Below are positions 1-7,316 of a DNA stretch of 49,991 nucleotides, in pieces. The position numbers and the translations under genes were made by a program. The DNA lies in NCBI RefSeq assembly GCF_001421535.1, contig NZ_LMKN01000015.1, positions 3,973 through 53,963 of the forward strand, in the 5' to 3' direction. The stretch is from Sphingomonas sp. Leaf20. GTDB taxonomy: Bacteria; Pseudomonadota; Alphaproteobacteria; Sphingomonadales; Sphingomonadaceae. The notes beneath the pieces are model-generated. The model was not told the DNA's origin. It saw nothing but the letters and a program-made list of their open reading frames with translations, and did no database searches. The first letter of the stretch is position 1. Each line of letters begins with the position of its first letter.

Positions 1-183
1 GGCAGCGGCGTGATCCAGCCTCTGGCGAAGTTCATGACCAATCCGGCGGGCGGCGCGATAGTAAACACGCTCGGACCGCTCCGCCAGATCGTCAGCGACG
101 CGAAAGGCGACATGCGCCGTTACCTCGTCATTGCTCCGGGCGACCCGATGATGCCGGGCGCTGTCGTTCAGGTGCAAAAATGA
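1..183 (+). CDS. 3' end of an unrecognised protein (partial)
   Basis: The frame is open from the first base and ends at a TGA at 181-183, giving 60 C-terminal residues. The product ends in a short basic/hydrophobic stretch (MRRYLVIAPGDPMMPG then VVQVQK). I do not recognise the family. The last 119 coding bases and 20 bases past the stop are repeated directly downstream, so this gene end has taken part in a local duplication. The call rests on an uninterrupted frame with protein-like composition; its start lies outside the window. Confidence 0.5.
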   Translation, partial: GSGVIQPLAKFMTNPAGGAIVNTLGPLRQIVSDAKGDMRRYLVIAPGDPMMPGAVVQVQK

Positions 184-374
184 GGATTCCGGTGAAACCT
201 GCGGGCCGGACCGCTCCGCCAGATCGTCAGCGACTACACGCTCGGACCGCTCCGCCAGATCGTCAGCGACGCGAAAGGCGACATGCGCCGTTACCTCGTC
301 ATTGCTCCGGGCGACCCGATGATGCCGGGCGCTGTCGTTCAGGTGCAAAAATGAGGATTCCGGTGAAACCTGCG
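65..374 (+). repeat. 139-bp direct repeat (two copies) plus a 28-bp partial copy
   Basis: Bases 65-203 and 236-374 are identical copies offset by 171 bp. Between them, 207-234 repeats 72-99 a third time. Each full copy carries the last codons of the upstream gene, its TGA stop and 20 bases beyond. The second copy therefore repeats a gene end without a gene. This is seen directly. It looks like a recent tandem duplication by slippage or unequal recombination, because no mismatch has accumulated. Confidence 0.9.
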
Positions 375-450
375 ATCTCTTGTGCGTATCCGGTATCTTG
401 GTCATGACGCTGGTATAGGCTGCCGCAGCGTTTTGAGACTGTCGGAAAAC

Positions 451-623
451 ACATGATTGTCGTCAGGCGTAGGTCAGGCGACCAGGGTTGCCCCAGCCGA
501 TGCGTGGCACATGCGACAAACCCTGTCGCTTTGTTCGACTGTGTGGAAACCAAAATCCGGAGGTTTTCCGTCACCTACCAAAAGGGCGGGAAGTCACGCT
601 TATCGTCAATCCGGGTGTACCCT
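451..623 (+). repeat. Structured intergenic repeat, copy A
   Basis: About 173 bp here match 47330-47503 in the same orientation, with scattered, mostly single-base differences. The element holds a perfect hairpin (GCGACA at 513-518, TGTCGC at 524-529, loop AACCC) that is identical in both copies. It holds a second, longer hairpin (543-551 with 562-571) whose two outer pairs differ between copies but still pair. No frame in it is convincingly coding. It may be a transcribed RNA, a palindromic repeat or a recombination relic; which one cannot be told from two copies. Confidence 0.7.
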
Positions 624-1017
624 GATTGAGCATGTGGTTTGGAACACAAATCCCGTTCAAGCAAAGTCGGCAACAGCGAGATTGAACACATTAGGGATGT
701 GTCTAACGTACCCGCGTGAATCGCTTGCTCAGCCTATGCGTTTGGAGGGCAATCACGGGATATGTAGGCGATGCACGAGCGGCGGCATGCTGGTGATGCC
801 TGTCGCGGTGAACGCGCTTCGGAATACCGCTGCGGGAGCAGACTTTCGAAAGATGCGCAGCACCTCGTCCATTCGATCCAGTACCAGCGGATGACCCATG
901 CGCTGACTAAAAGTCCCGCGTTAGGCTACGGCACCGGCGAAGCTGCTAACTATTCCAGTATTATGTGTCGGCCTAAAGTGATGATGGTGTACAGTATACA
1001 TTGAGCCAAAAATGGCG
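624..1017. other. Intergenic stretch, no convincing gene
   Basis: About 390 bp lie between repeat A and the 3' end of the serine recombinase. Several frames are open, but they have no ribosome binding site, no recognisable motif and shifting composition. I see no RNA gene. The stretch may be degraded flanking sequence of the mobile element. Confidence 0.4.
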
Positions 1018-2694
1018 TTAGCAACGACCGTTGGTCAACAAATCAAAGTGGCTGCACGTCCCCGCAACCACCACCATAGAACTCGACATGCCGCCCTCAC
1101 GGGCGGCGTTGTCGTTTGTGGCAAAGGCGACGAGGTCTGCGACCTTAGCGACGACCTCCGCCTCCGGGCCATCCCTGCCGTCCGGGTAGATCGTCACGCT
1201 TTCGATGAGCGTCGACAGGATTTCTGCCGCTTCGCCGCGGACCGTCTCAGCGTCGAGCGCCTCGCGCAACCGGCTGACTTTCTCCTTGAACAGTTGCTGC
1301 ACAGCCGGATGCGACAGGATCGTCGCGGAGGGCGCGACCGCCGTTGGCATACTCAATTGTTTCTCCAGGCGCGCTTTCTCGGACTCGCGGTCGCCAAGGA
1401 GCTTCAGCAGGGCGGGGCTGGCCACCGCTGCCAGCATGTTGGCGGCCAGCGTGTCGATCTCGCGGGTAACGACGGCGAGGCGGTCGATGATCGATTGATC
1501 CTGCCTCGCCGACGTGCTCGTCAGCCGCGCCAGCTCCCGCTGGAACTCCTCGGCGAACAGCCGAGCATGATCCTCGGTTAGCAACTGGTGTTGGAGAATC
1601 GATAGGGTTGCCGTTTCGAGAGGGCCCTTTCGGACCGAGACCGTGTTCGAGCAGCTGCCGCGCTCCTTCTGACCGGCGCAGCGATAATAGTCCTTGCCCG
1701 AGATAGTGTAGCCCGACCCGCAACAGCTGCAGCGGATGAGACCCGACAGCAAGTGCTTCTTGCGGTTCTGACGGGCGACCGGAACATCGGTGCTGGGACG
1801 CGAACGCTGCTCGATCTGTGCCTGAACCGCGCTCCACTGTGCGTCATCGACGATGCGCAGATCCGGCACGGCGACCTCGATCCATTCTGAATGTTCGCGT
1901 AGGCGATAGCGTCGCTCGCGCTTCTCGCTGTCGGGGTTGCGACGCCATTGCCGGCGTCCCCATACCAGCCGGCCAACATAAAGCGGGTTGTTGAGAATGC
2001 CGGTCGCCTTTTTCGGGTCGCCGCGGACCGTAGAGGCATTCCACTGCCCGCCACGTGGGCCAGGCACGCCGTCGGTATTCAGCTTGGTCGCTATCTGGAT
2101 GGACGAAGCGCCGGCCGCGAACTCGGTGAATATGCGCTCGACGATGGCGGCCTGCGCCTCGTCGATCTCGAGCAGGCCACGAATACGCTCACCGCGGTCA
2201 TCAAGGCGGATGACCCGCCTGTAGCCGTAGGAGCGACCACCGGCGCACCGCCCCGCAAGCACTGCCGCCTCCATGCCGCGCAGGGTCTTGTCGACAAGGT
2301 GCTTGAGGAAGATCGCTCCCAGCAGCCCGGCAACCGCGAACTTGATCTCGTCGACATGGCCCTCGCTCACCGTGTGCAATTGCACACGGTGGTAGGCCAG
2401 CTTCTTGCCGAGCCACGCGACATCCTCCGCATCGCGCGCAAGCCTGTCGAGCGCTTCGCAGACGATCAAGTCGACTGTTCCCGACTCGATGTCCGCCAGC
2501 AGTTTCCTCAGGCCCGCCCGATCACGGCGATAGCCGGACTGTTCGGGGTCATGATACGTTGCCATCACGGTGCCGCCAACATAGGTGACGAGCTTCATGC
2601 ACGATTCGGTCTGATCAATACTCGACGTGGCCGTCTGCATCGCGGTCGAGTGGCGCCCGTAGAGGACGATGCGGGGGGCAGGGCGCATCAGCAT
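1018..2694 (-). CDS. Large serine recombinase (resolvase/recombinase family)
   Basis: This 558-residue protein has the large serine recombinase layout. The N-terminal catalytic domain carries Tyr12-Gly-Arg14-His-Ser16, with Ser16 the likely nucleophile, and a DLIVCEALDRLARD segment near 75-88. A recombinase domain covers roughly 150-300. A zinc ribbon follows (Cys322, Cys324/325, Cys339, Cys348), then a helical region to about residue 480. Such enzymes integrate and excise mobile DNA by strand exchange through a Ser-DNA link. A small gene lies just upstream on the same strand. The last 23 residues, after a GC-rich hairpin in the gene (1090-1107), do not look like the family and may come from readthrough into target-site DNA. 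ATG at 2694 is used; Met3 is an alternative start. Family certain, DNA target unknown. Confidence 0.93.
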   Translation of the reverse strand: MLMRPAPRIVLYGRHSTAMQTATSSIDQTESCMKLVTYVGGTVMATYHDPEQSGYRRDRAGLRKLLADIESGTVDLIVCEALDRLARDAEDVAWLGKKLAYHRVQLHTVSEGHVDEIKFAVAGLLGAIFLKHLVDKTLRGMEAAVLAGRCAGGRSYGYRRVIRLDDRGERIRGLLEIDEAQAAIVERIFTEFAAGASSIQIATKLNTDGVPGPRGGQWNASTVRGDPKKATGILNNPLYVGRLVWGRRQWRRNPDSEKRERRYRLREHSEWIEVAVPDLRIVDDAQWSAVQAQIEQRSRPSTDVPVARQNRKKHLLSGLIRCSCCGSGYTISGKDYYRCAGQKERGSCSNTVSVRKGPLETATLSILQHQLLTEDHARLFAEEFQRELARLTSTSARQDQSIIDRLAVVTREIDTLAANMLAAVASPALLKLLGDRESEKARLEKQLSMPTAVAPSATILSHPAVQQLFKEKVSRLREALDAETVRGEAAEILSTLIESVTIYPDGRDGPEAEVVAKVADLVAFATNDNAAREGGMSSSMVVVAGTCSHFDLLTNGRC

Positions 2695-2724
2695 GGCAGA
2701 GGAGCACCTTCTGTCAGGAGTATA

Positions 2725-2901
2725 TTAAGCGGCGGGCGTGCCGGGATCATTAGTTGCCCGCGAGGCGGGCGCGCAGCGTTCATAATGGTCGGCTGCCGCC
2801 TGCTTCGCCATCAGCCGGACGAGCTTCGCCATGCCGATGGCGAAGGCCGGATTGGCAGCGTCGGGTGGGGTGGCGCAAACAGCAGTGGCAGCGGGTCTCA
2901 T
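2725..2901 (-). CDS. Small hypothetical protein upstream of the serine recombinase
   Basis: A 58-residue frame starts at ATG 2901 and stops at TAA 2725-2727, 31 bp before the recombinase start and on the same strand. The centre (AIGMAKLVRLMAKQAAADHY) is a basic amphipathic helix; the ends are Pro/Ala rich. It is the only frame here with even, protein-like composition. Position suggests an accessory to the recombinase, but no function can be read from it. The ribosome binding site is weak, so the start is uncertain. Confidence 0.45.
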   Translation of the reverse strand: MRPAATAVCATPPDAANPAFAIGMAKLVRLMAKQAAADHYERCAPASRATNDPGTPAA

Positions 2902-2943
2902 CCATGATGGGATGACGACTCGGACGATGAGTGAACAGGGTAT

Positions 2944-4275
2944 CTAAAACTCGCCGTTTCGCCGCGACCACTCTGGCATTAGCAGCTGAAACTGGTCGAG
3001 ACTGGCTGCTGGCATCGGTTCCGCCAGCCGGGACTCAACGCGGTCAAGCAGCGTCGATCCAGAGTTATTGTCCGAATTGGTACTCCTGTCTCCCACATTA
3101 CGGTCGCAGCCGCTGATGGCTTTCAGCGCACTGGCGGTGCGGCACACCTTCGCGCGGCCGCCCACGGGAACGGCTGGCACGGGTGAGAGGGCTGGAAGAC
3201 CGCAACCGCCGTCCAGCGCCTTCATGGCCTTTCGCACCTGCCCCTTGAGGCAGACAAGGTTTATCGCGAGGACGGTAACCGCCTCGGGAACGGACATGCC
3301 GAGTTGCGCCTCGGCAAGGGTCTTGCGTCCGAAACCTTCTTTACGTAGCATCGCAGGCGTAATGGCCGTTAACGGGGCTATTTCGGTTCGTATTGCGCGA
3401 ACGAGCGCAGTGAATGCGTCTCCATGGAGATCGACATCGCTGAGCTGCTCAGAGATTCTTTCGGCCATTTGCAACAGCCGGGGATCATACTCGAACTGCG
3501 CGGACGCGAATGCCTCCTGCGGCGTGTCGTAAACTTTGTCGCGGTCTAGCTTGCTCAGGAGCTGGTCAAGGCTTTTTGCAGGTCTGGCGAGACGGTCGGC
3601 AAACAGGGCCCCGCGCTTTACCCAAATCGGATCGTCGATATCCAGGCGGGGTCCCATCGGCTCGGTTGCCATACGACGGAGATATTCGGCAAGCATGCGT
3701 GCACGAAGGGCCCCGATGAGGATCGTGTGATCATGAACCACACTCCGGATCAGGCCCGCGTGCTGCGGCGTCGTTTCCGCCAGCTGATAAAGCCCGAGAA
3801 GGTTTCCACGGACCAACCGCCGCCATCCTATTAGGCATGAGTCCCGCAGGATATGCAGGTTGGCTGCGTGACGATCGAGGTCCAGCCCAAGGTCTTTTTG
3901 CAGTTGTTCCGGTTTGTCGATGTTGCAACCGCCGAAGAGCATCCGGGTCACCCACCATTTTGGGTTACCAGCCGGGCGATAGCGGGGCGGCACCGTCAAC
4001 TTGGTCAATAGGGATGGAGTGGCGACGTTGCGTAGATCGCTCTGCGAGCCCTCCCAAACAATACCGGGGGTGGGTTCGGGTAGGGGTGACGCGTCGATAG
4101 CAGTGCTGGAGTGCAGCCCATTGGCATCGCTTGTCAGAGCCGAGCGAATGTAACCTATCGCGCGTGCCTCGATGTCTGTCGATATGACATTAGAGGCCAA
4201 GACCGCATGCGTCGCCATGCGCGATGCACGCAGGCGGGTAGCCGAATGCGGCGTAGATAGAACGGAAGTCGTCAT
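2944..4275 (-). CDS. Hypothetical protein of the mobile region
   Basis: An open frame of 443 codons from ATG 4275; a TTG at 4338 would add 21 residues but looks less likely. I do not recognise the family. The first 90 residues are low in complexity. The middle (roughly 95-330) is rich in Arg, Leu and Trp with probable helices (PKWWVTRMLFGG, LRARMLAEYLRRM) and looks like a folded helical domain. The C-terminal 80 residues are Ser/Ala rich. There is no signal peptide or membrane segment. It lies between the recombinase module and the methyltransferase on the same strand, in the style of unknown cargo in sphingomonad plasmids and islands. Real gene likely; role unknown. Confidence 0.65.
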   Translation of the reverse strand: MTTSVLSTPHSATRLRASRMATHAVLASNVISTDIEARAIGYIRSALTSDANGLHSSTAIDASPLPEPTPGIVWEGSQSDLRNVATPSLLTKLTVPPRYRPAGNPKWWVTRMLFGGCNIDKPEQLQKDLGLDLDRHAANLHILRDSCLIGWRRLVRGNLLGLYQLAETTPQHAGLIRSVVHDHTILIGALRARMLAEYLRRMATEPMGPRLDIDDPIWVKRGALFADRLARPAKSLDQLLSKLDRDKVYDTPQEAFASAQFEYDPRLLQMAERISEQLSDVDLHGDAFTALVRAIRTEIAPLTAITPAMLRKEGFGRKTLAEAQLGMSVPEAVTVLAINLVCLKGQVRKAMKALDGGCGLPALSPVPAVPVGGRAKVCRTASALKAISGCDRNVGDRSTNSDNNSGSTLLDRVESRLAEPMPAASLDQFQLLMPEWSRRNGEF

Positions 4276-4907
4276 GAGTTGTACTCGGGTCGGCGAGACC
4301 GCTTCCGGTGCCCCGCATGCCCGAACCTCGCGATCCAAGCCGGCCCGCGCTCACACGGGCGGGGAGAGGAAAGGCAGGGTTGATAGCGCGCCCCGGCAAC
4401 CTATCGTGCAACCACTCCGAGCAGCAGTCGAATACCTGTGCCTCGTTCGCGCATCTCAAAACCAGGCACAATGAATATAATTCGCGAAACGCCTCATGTC
4501 CAGCCGATAAATTTTAGTTGCGCCAACAGCACGTGGCGGACTGCGTCCAACGCAAGACGAGTATAATAGGCGCGGCTGCGAGGCTGATCGTAATCGCATG
4601 GCCATGGTGAAAGCGCGGAACCTTTTTGCGAGCGGGTGCGGTTGGTGACAGCGTAATCGCTTAAGCGTCGGCAAAGCATTGGGCGTCAAAAGACGGAGCG
4701 CTCTCTCTCTCCCGCCCATGCCGGGTGTTCTGTTCTGGCAAGCCATTTACGTCAGCGGTGTATGGTCGAAATAAGAATACGCTGTTCCGGCACACCGCCG
4801 AAAAACTCGGTTGATTTCCGAACTGTCGCGATCTGACAGACACTGAGGTTTATCCCGCCGAAATGCCGATTGTATTCGATGCTCGGGAGGAACCGTAGCT
4901 TCAGGTA
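4276..4907. other. Long intergenic stretch, no gene supported
   Basis: About 630 bp separate the methyltransferase stop from the next minus-strand gene. Only short frames without ribosome binding sites are present. The region is less GC-rich than its neighbours around 4470-4560 and could carry the promoter of the gene ending at 2944. No RNA gene or strong hairpin was seen. Confidence 0.4.
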
Positions 4908-5873
4908 CTAAAGCTGTTTTGTAATGATACGCGAGCTACCGTTGATTTTCGAATTCTTTAACTCCCACTCGCGATACATCGAGACGATCTCGGACTTTGC
5001 GAGGCTTGGATTGCCTGCAACGTCACCAGCGACTTTAGCGAAGTCGAGTTGTTCCATGACGTGCCTGACGTTTCCCTTGATGAAGTAATGCGCAGACGGG
5101 CGCTTGGAAAAGTCTTGATGCACTCGACCGGCCTGTCCACCTACGCGCTGAATTGCGAAATCGGCACATTCCTTCGTCGTGAATTTGAAGTCGGGGTGTC
5201 GCGTCTCGACTGGCCGCGGTTTGCGGAGTTCCGGCTTGCGACACCAGATCTGGAATACCGCTGGAACATCGTACGGCTTGGACCGGAACAGGAATGCGTC
5301 GGCAGGCACATCCCATTCGCGCACCAGATGGAAGGAACGATCGAGCCGGTTCACGATCGATGCCTTGCGGAACGTCCTTGGCAGAATGAACGCAATTACG
5401 CTGGACTGGCGAGCAGCATGGTTAAAGAATCTGACTGCTGTGCTGGAGTTCTTGCCAAAAGGCGGATTGCCGATGATTGCAATTGGGCGGTCAGTTTCGA
5501 TTTCAACCTCGAGAAAGTCGGCGTTAATGATACCAGGGTATTTAGGTTCGATATCAAAGGCGATACTGCCGTTGGGCAATATCCTGTAAAACGATCCCGT
5601 CCCGGCGCTAGGCTCGACCATTAAGTAGTCAGAAGGATCGAAATATTCTTTGAAACGGTCGTAGAAAAAGGCGGCGACATCCGGTCGCGTATAGTACTGG
5701 TCGTACTTCCTGTCTGACGCTCCATTGTCGTTGCTTGCCGCTCGTTTCGTCATGGCTGACGGCTTTGGATCGAACGTCAACTGCGGGGAGGACGAGGCGG
5801 CCTTCGGAAGGCCGTTTACCGGATGTGTCGAAACCCTGGAGGCTGTGGTCTTAACGTCGTTGATCGTGCCCAT
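4908..5873 (-). CDS. Adenine-specific DNA methyltransferase-like protein
   Basis: The 321-residue product has the two signature motifs of gamma-type amino-methyltransferases: the SAM-binding motif VEPSAGTGSF at 87-96 and the catalytic motif NPPFG at 136-140. It is preceded by the usual QYYTRPDVAAFF helix. Family knowledge points to N6-adenine methylation of DNA. No target-recognition domain of typical size and no restriction gene are visible, so it is probably a solitary methyltransferase. Such genes are common beside relaxase genes on mobile elements and may help evade host restriction (inference). The start has a clear GAGGAG ribosome site; its leader almost repeats that of the next gene upstream. 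Confidence 0.85.
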   Translation of the reverse strand: MGTINDVKTTASRVSTHPVNGLPKAASSSPQLTFDPKPSAMTKRAASNDNGASDRKYDQYYTRPDVAAFFYDRFKEYFDPSDYLMVEPSAGTGSFYRILPNGSIAFDIEPKYPGIINADFLEVEIETDRPIAIIGNPPFGKNSSTAVRFFNHAARQSSVIAFILPRTFRKASIVNRLDRSFHLVREWDVPADAFLFRSKPYDVPAVFQIWCRKPELRKPRPVETRHPDFKFTTKECADFAIQRVGGQAGRVHQDFSKRPSAHYFIKGNVRHVMEQLDFAKVAGDVAGNPSLAKSEIVSMYREWELKNSKINGSSRIITKQL

Positions 5874-5973
5874 CGTCTTTGCTCCTCATTCATGTTCGTA
5901 TGTTCGGCGAAAAGTCCCGGCTGCTCGACAATTTGAGCGGAGCAGCCACTCGCATTTGTTTCCACGAATGAAC

Positions 5974-6876
5974 TCACGCGGGCTCGTCGTTGTCGTTGGA
6001 AGCGTCTGCCCGCAGGCTCGCGAAGGCATCGAAGACATCGATGACGTCTGCCCGCGGTGCGGCCGGGTGGACGTCGCGCTGTTGCGCCTCGGAGGTGCGG
6101 CGTACCGCCTGTCGCTTCCTGACGGTGGGCAACCTCTCACCAGCTTCACGCGCTGCCGCGTTCTCGGCTTCCCTCTCGTCATGAAAGGCGCGGATCACCT
6201 TCAGCATGGCGCGATGAAGCTTCAGTTCGAGCGCCTGCTCGCCTGCGTAGCGGTCGAGCCGGTCAAGCATCTCGCGACTGTCTTGTTCGCGGGTTTGGCG
6301 ACGTTCGTTCAGGAGGATACGTCCCTGATCGTCGAGGGCGTTTTCGAACGCCAGATCCTGCTGCAGATAGGGGGAGACCGCGCGCGCGAGGGCATAGAGA
6401 GGACCCAGCGCGATACCGGATGCCTGACGGCCAATCTCGACCATGATTCGGTAGACGACCACAGCGCGGAGCTGGTCAGCACTACGTTGACGGTCTGCTT
6501 CGGCAACTACCTGTTCCTGCTTCGCCTGCAGCAGCTGCGCTTCCAGACGGGCGACTTTATCCATTGCCGACTGATGCTTGGTCGTCGCTGCTTGCACTGC
6601 GCCACGTGCGGATGGCCGGGCGCTGTTCTCCGGGTTCTGCAGACTGGCCGGGACTGGCGGCTGGTCGCCCTGTATCCAGGCAATCCATTGGCCGGCATCG
6701 ATCGTTGCAGGCAGGATGCCGAACAGCAATTCGGTGACGAGATCACGTCGCGCAGGCATATCGATCAGAGCGGCGATCCGGTCCATACTCCACGGTTGCC
6801 GATTGGCCGTGATGCCTAGTTCGACGGCGAGAGCAGCGAGCACACCCGTGATGGCGGGGTCGGTTTTATTGGTCAT
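5974..6876 (-). CDS. Coiled-coil hypothetical protein divergent from the relaxase
   Basis: The start ATG at 6876 is preceded by AGGAG at good spacing, giving 300 residues. Residues 1-75 look like a small folded helical domain. About 95-150 is Ala/Gln/Glu rich and should form a coiled coil (ARLEAQLLQAKQEQ). 150-230 is again helical, and the C-terminus is charged and disordered, ending NDNDEPA. I do not recognise the family. It sits 100 bp upstream of the methyltransferase on the same strand and is divergent from the MobA-type relaxase, the position often held by mobilisation accessory proteins. That role is inference from position only. Confidence 0.65.
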   Translation of the reverse strand: MTNKTDPAITGVLAALAVELGITANRQPWSMDRIAALIDMPARRDLVTELLFGILPATIDAGQWIAWIQGDQPPVPASLQNPENSARPSARGAVQAATTKHQSAMDKVARLEAQLLQAKQEQVVAEADRQRSADQLRAVVVYRIMVEIGRQASGIALGPLYALARAVSPYLQQDLAFENALDDQGRILLNERRQTREQDSREMLDRLDRYAGEQALELKLHRAMLKVIRAFHDEREAENAAAREAGERLPTVRKRQAVRRTSEAQQRDVHPAAPRADVIDVFDAFASLRADASNDNDEPA

Positions 6877-7316
6877 TGTCTTTGGCTCCTGATGATGCGA
6901 CAGTGCGTCATCGACCATGTTTTAAGGCGGCTGACCGAGCCCCTGACAGGGTACCTAAATCTTCATTTCACACAGGCGCGGATGTGCGCGCCTTCGCCCA
7001 TGACGTGCTCACCCGCACATGCGTGTTCGCGTGCACGTGTACGCGAGGGGGAGGAAACAGTGGGAAGTTCAGGTTTTTGTGCAAAGCTGCAAACAACGGC
7101 TCAAGCCGGTATTTGCGCGCGCTGCGCTATAATTGGATTTCCGCGTGCGGAAGTCGGGGGCAGGGTCGGCCTGCACGCCGAGCGCGCAGGGGTCCTCTGG
7201 CTGTGCCTCCGGAAGGCGGGGTAGGGGCAGCATATCTTGGGCGATTGTTAGTTACCCATTACTGCGTATCGCCATTCGGGCATGCTGGTTGTCGCACCAT
7301 CATCCTGGACACCGAG
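6877..7316. other. Relaxase upstream region, candidate oriT
   Basis: About 440 bp lie between two divergent genes of the mobilisation module. A frame runs through it on the plus strand, but composition is unlike the relaxase and it would need a TTG start. The stretch is rich in short repeats: a TTCCGC/GCGGAA hairpin at 7139-7152, alternating CGTG/GCAC steps at 7018-7046, and ATGTGCGCGCCTT at 6982-6994, loosely like the IncQ/MOBQ nick region. A TATAAT hexamer lies at 7128-7133. An oriT is plausible by position; no nick site can be assigned with confidence. Confidence 0.4.

Noticed and set aside
299..574. Minus-strand frame (KATGFVACATHRLGQ) shared by both repeat copies
   Set aside because: It is partly conserved because the DNA is, but differs in start and end and has no ribosome site. 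Not excluded completely.
457..894. Plus-strand open frame through structured repeat A (and its partner in B)
   Set aside because: The two copies keep different frames and lengths, and pairing rather than coding is conserved.
1063..1073. tRNA gene ending CGCAACCACCA
   Set aside because: No T loop, anticodon arm or acceptor partner upstream; at best an attachment-site scrap.
1948..2907. Long plus-strand frame over the serine recombinase
   Set aside because: It is the complement of the recombinase gene, with shadow composition and no motif.
5725..6819. Plus-strand 364-codon frame over the coiled-coil gene
   Set aside because: Antisense shadow of two minus-strand genes with good ribosome sites.
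6876..7316. N-terminal extension of the relaxase from TTG 6876
   Set aside because: Composition is Cys/Arg/Gly rich and unlike the rest, the start is TTG within the divergent gene's own start, and the MobA motif begins after residue 70 of the shorter form.
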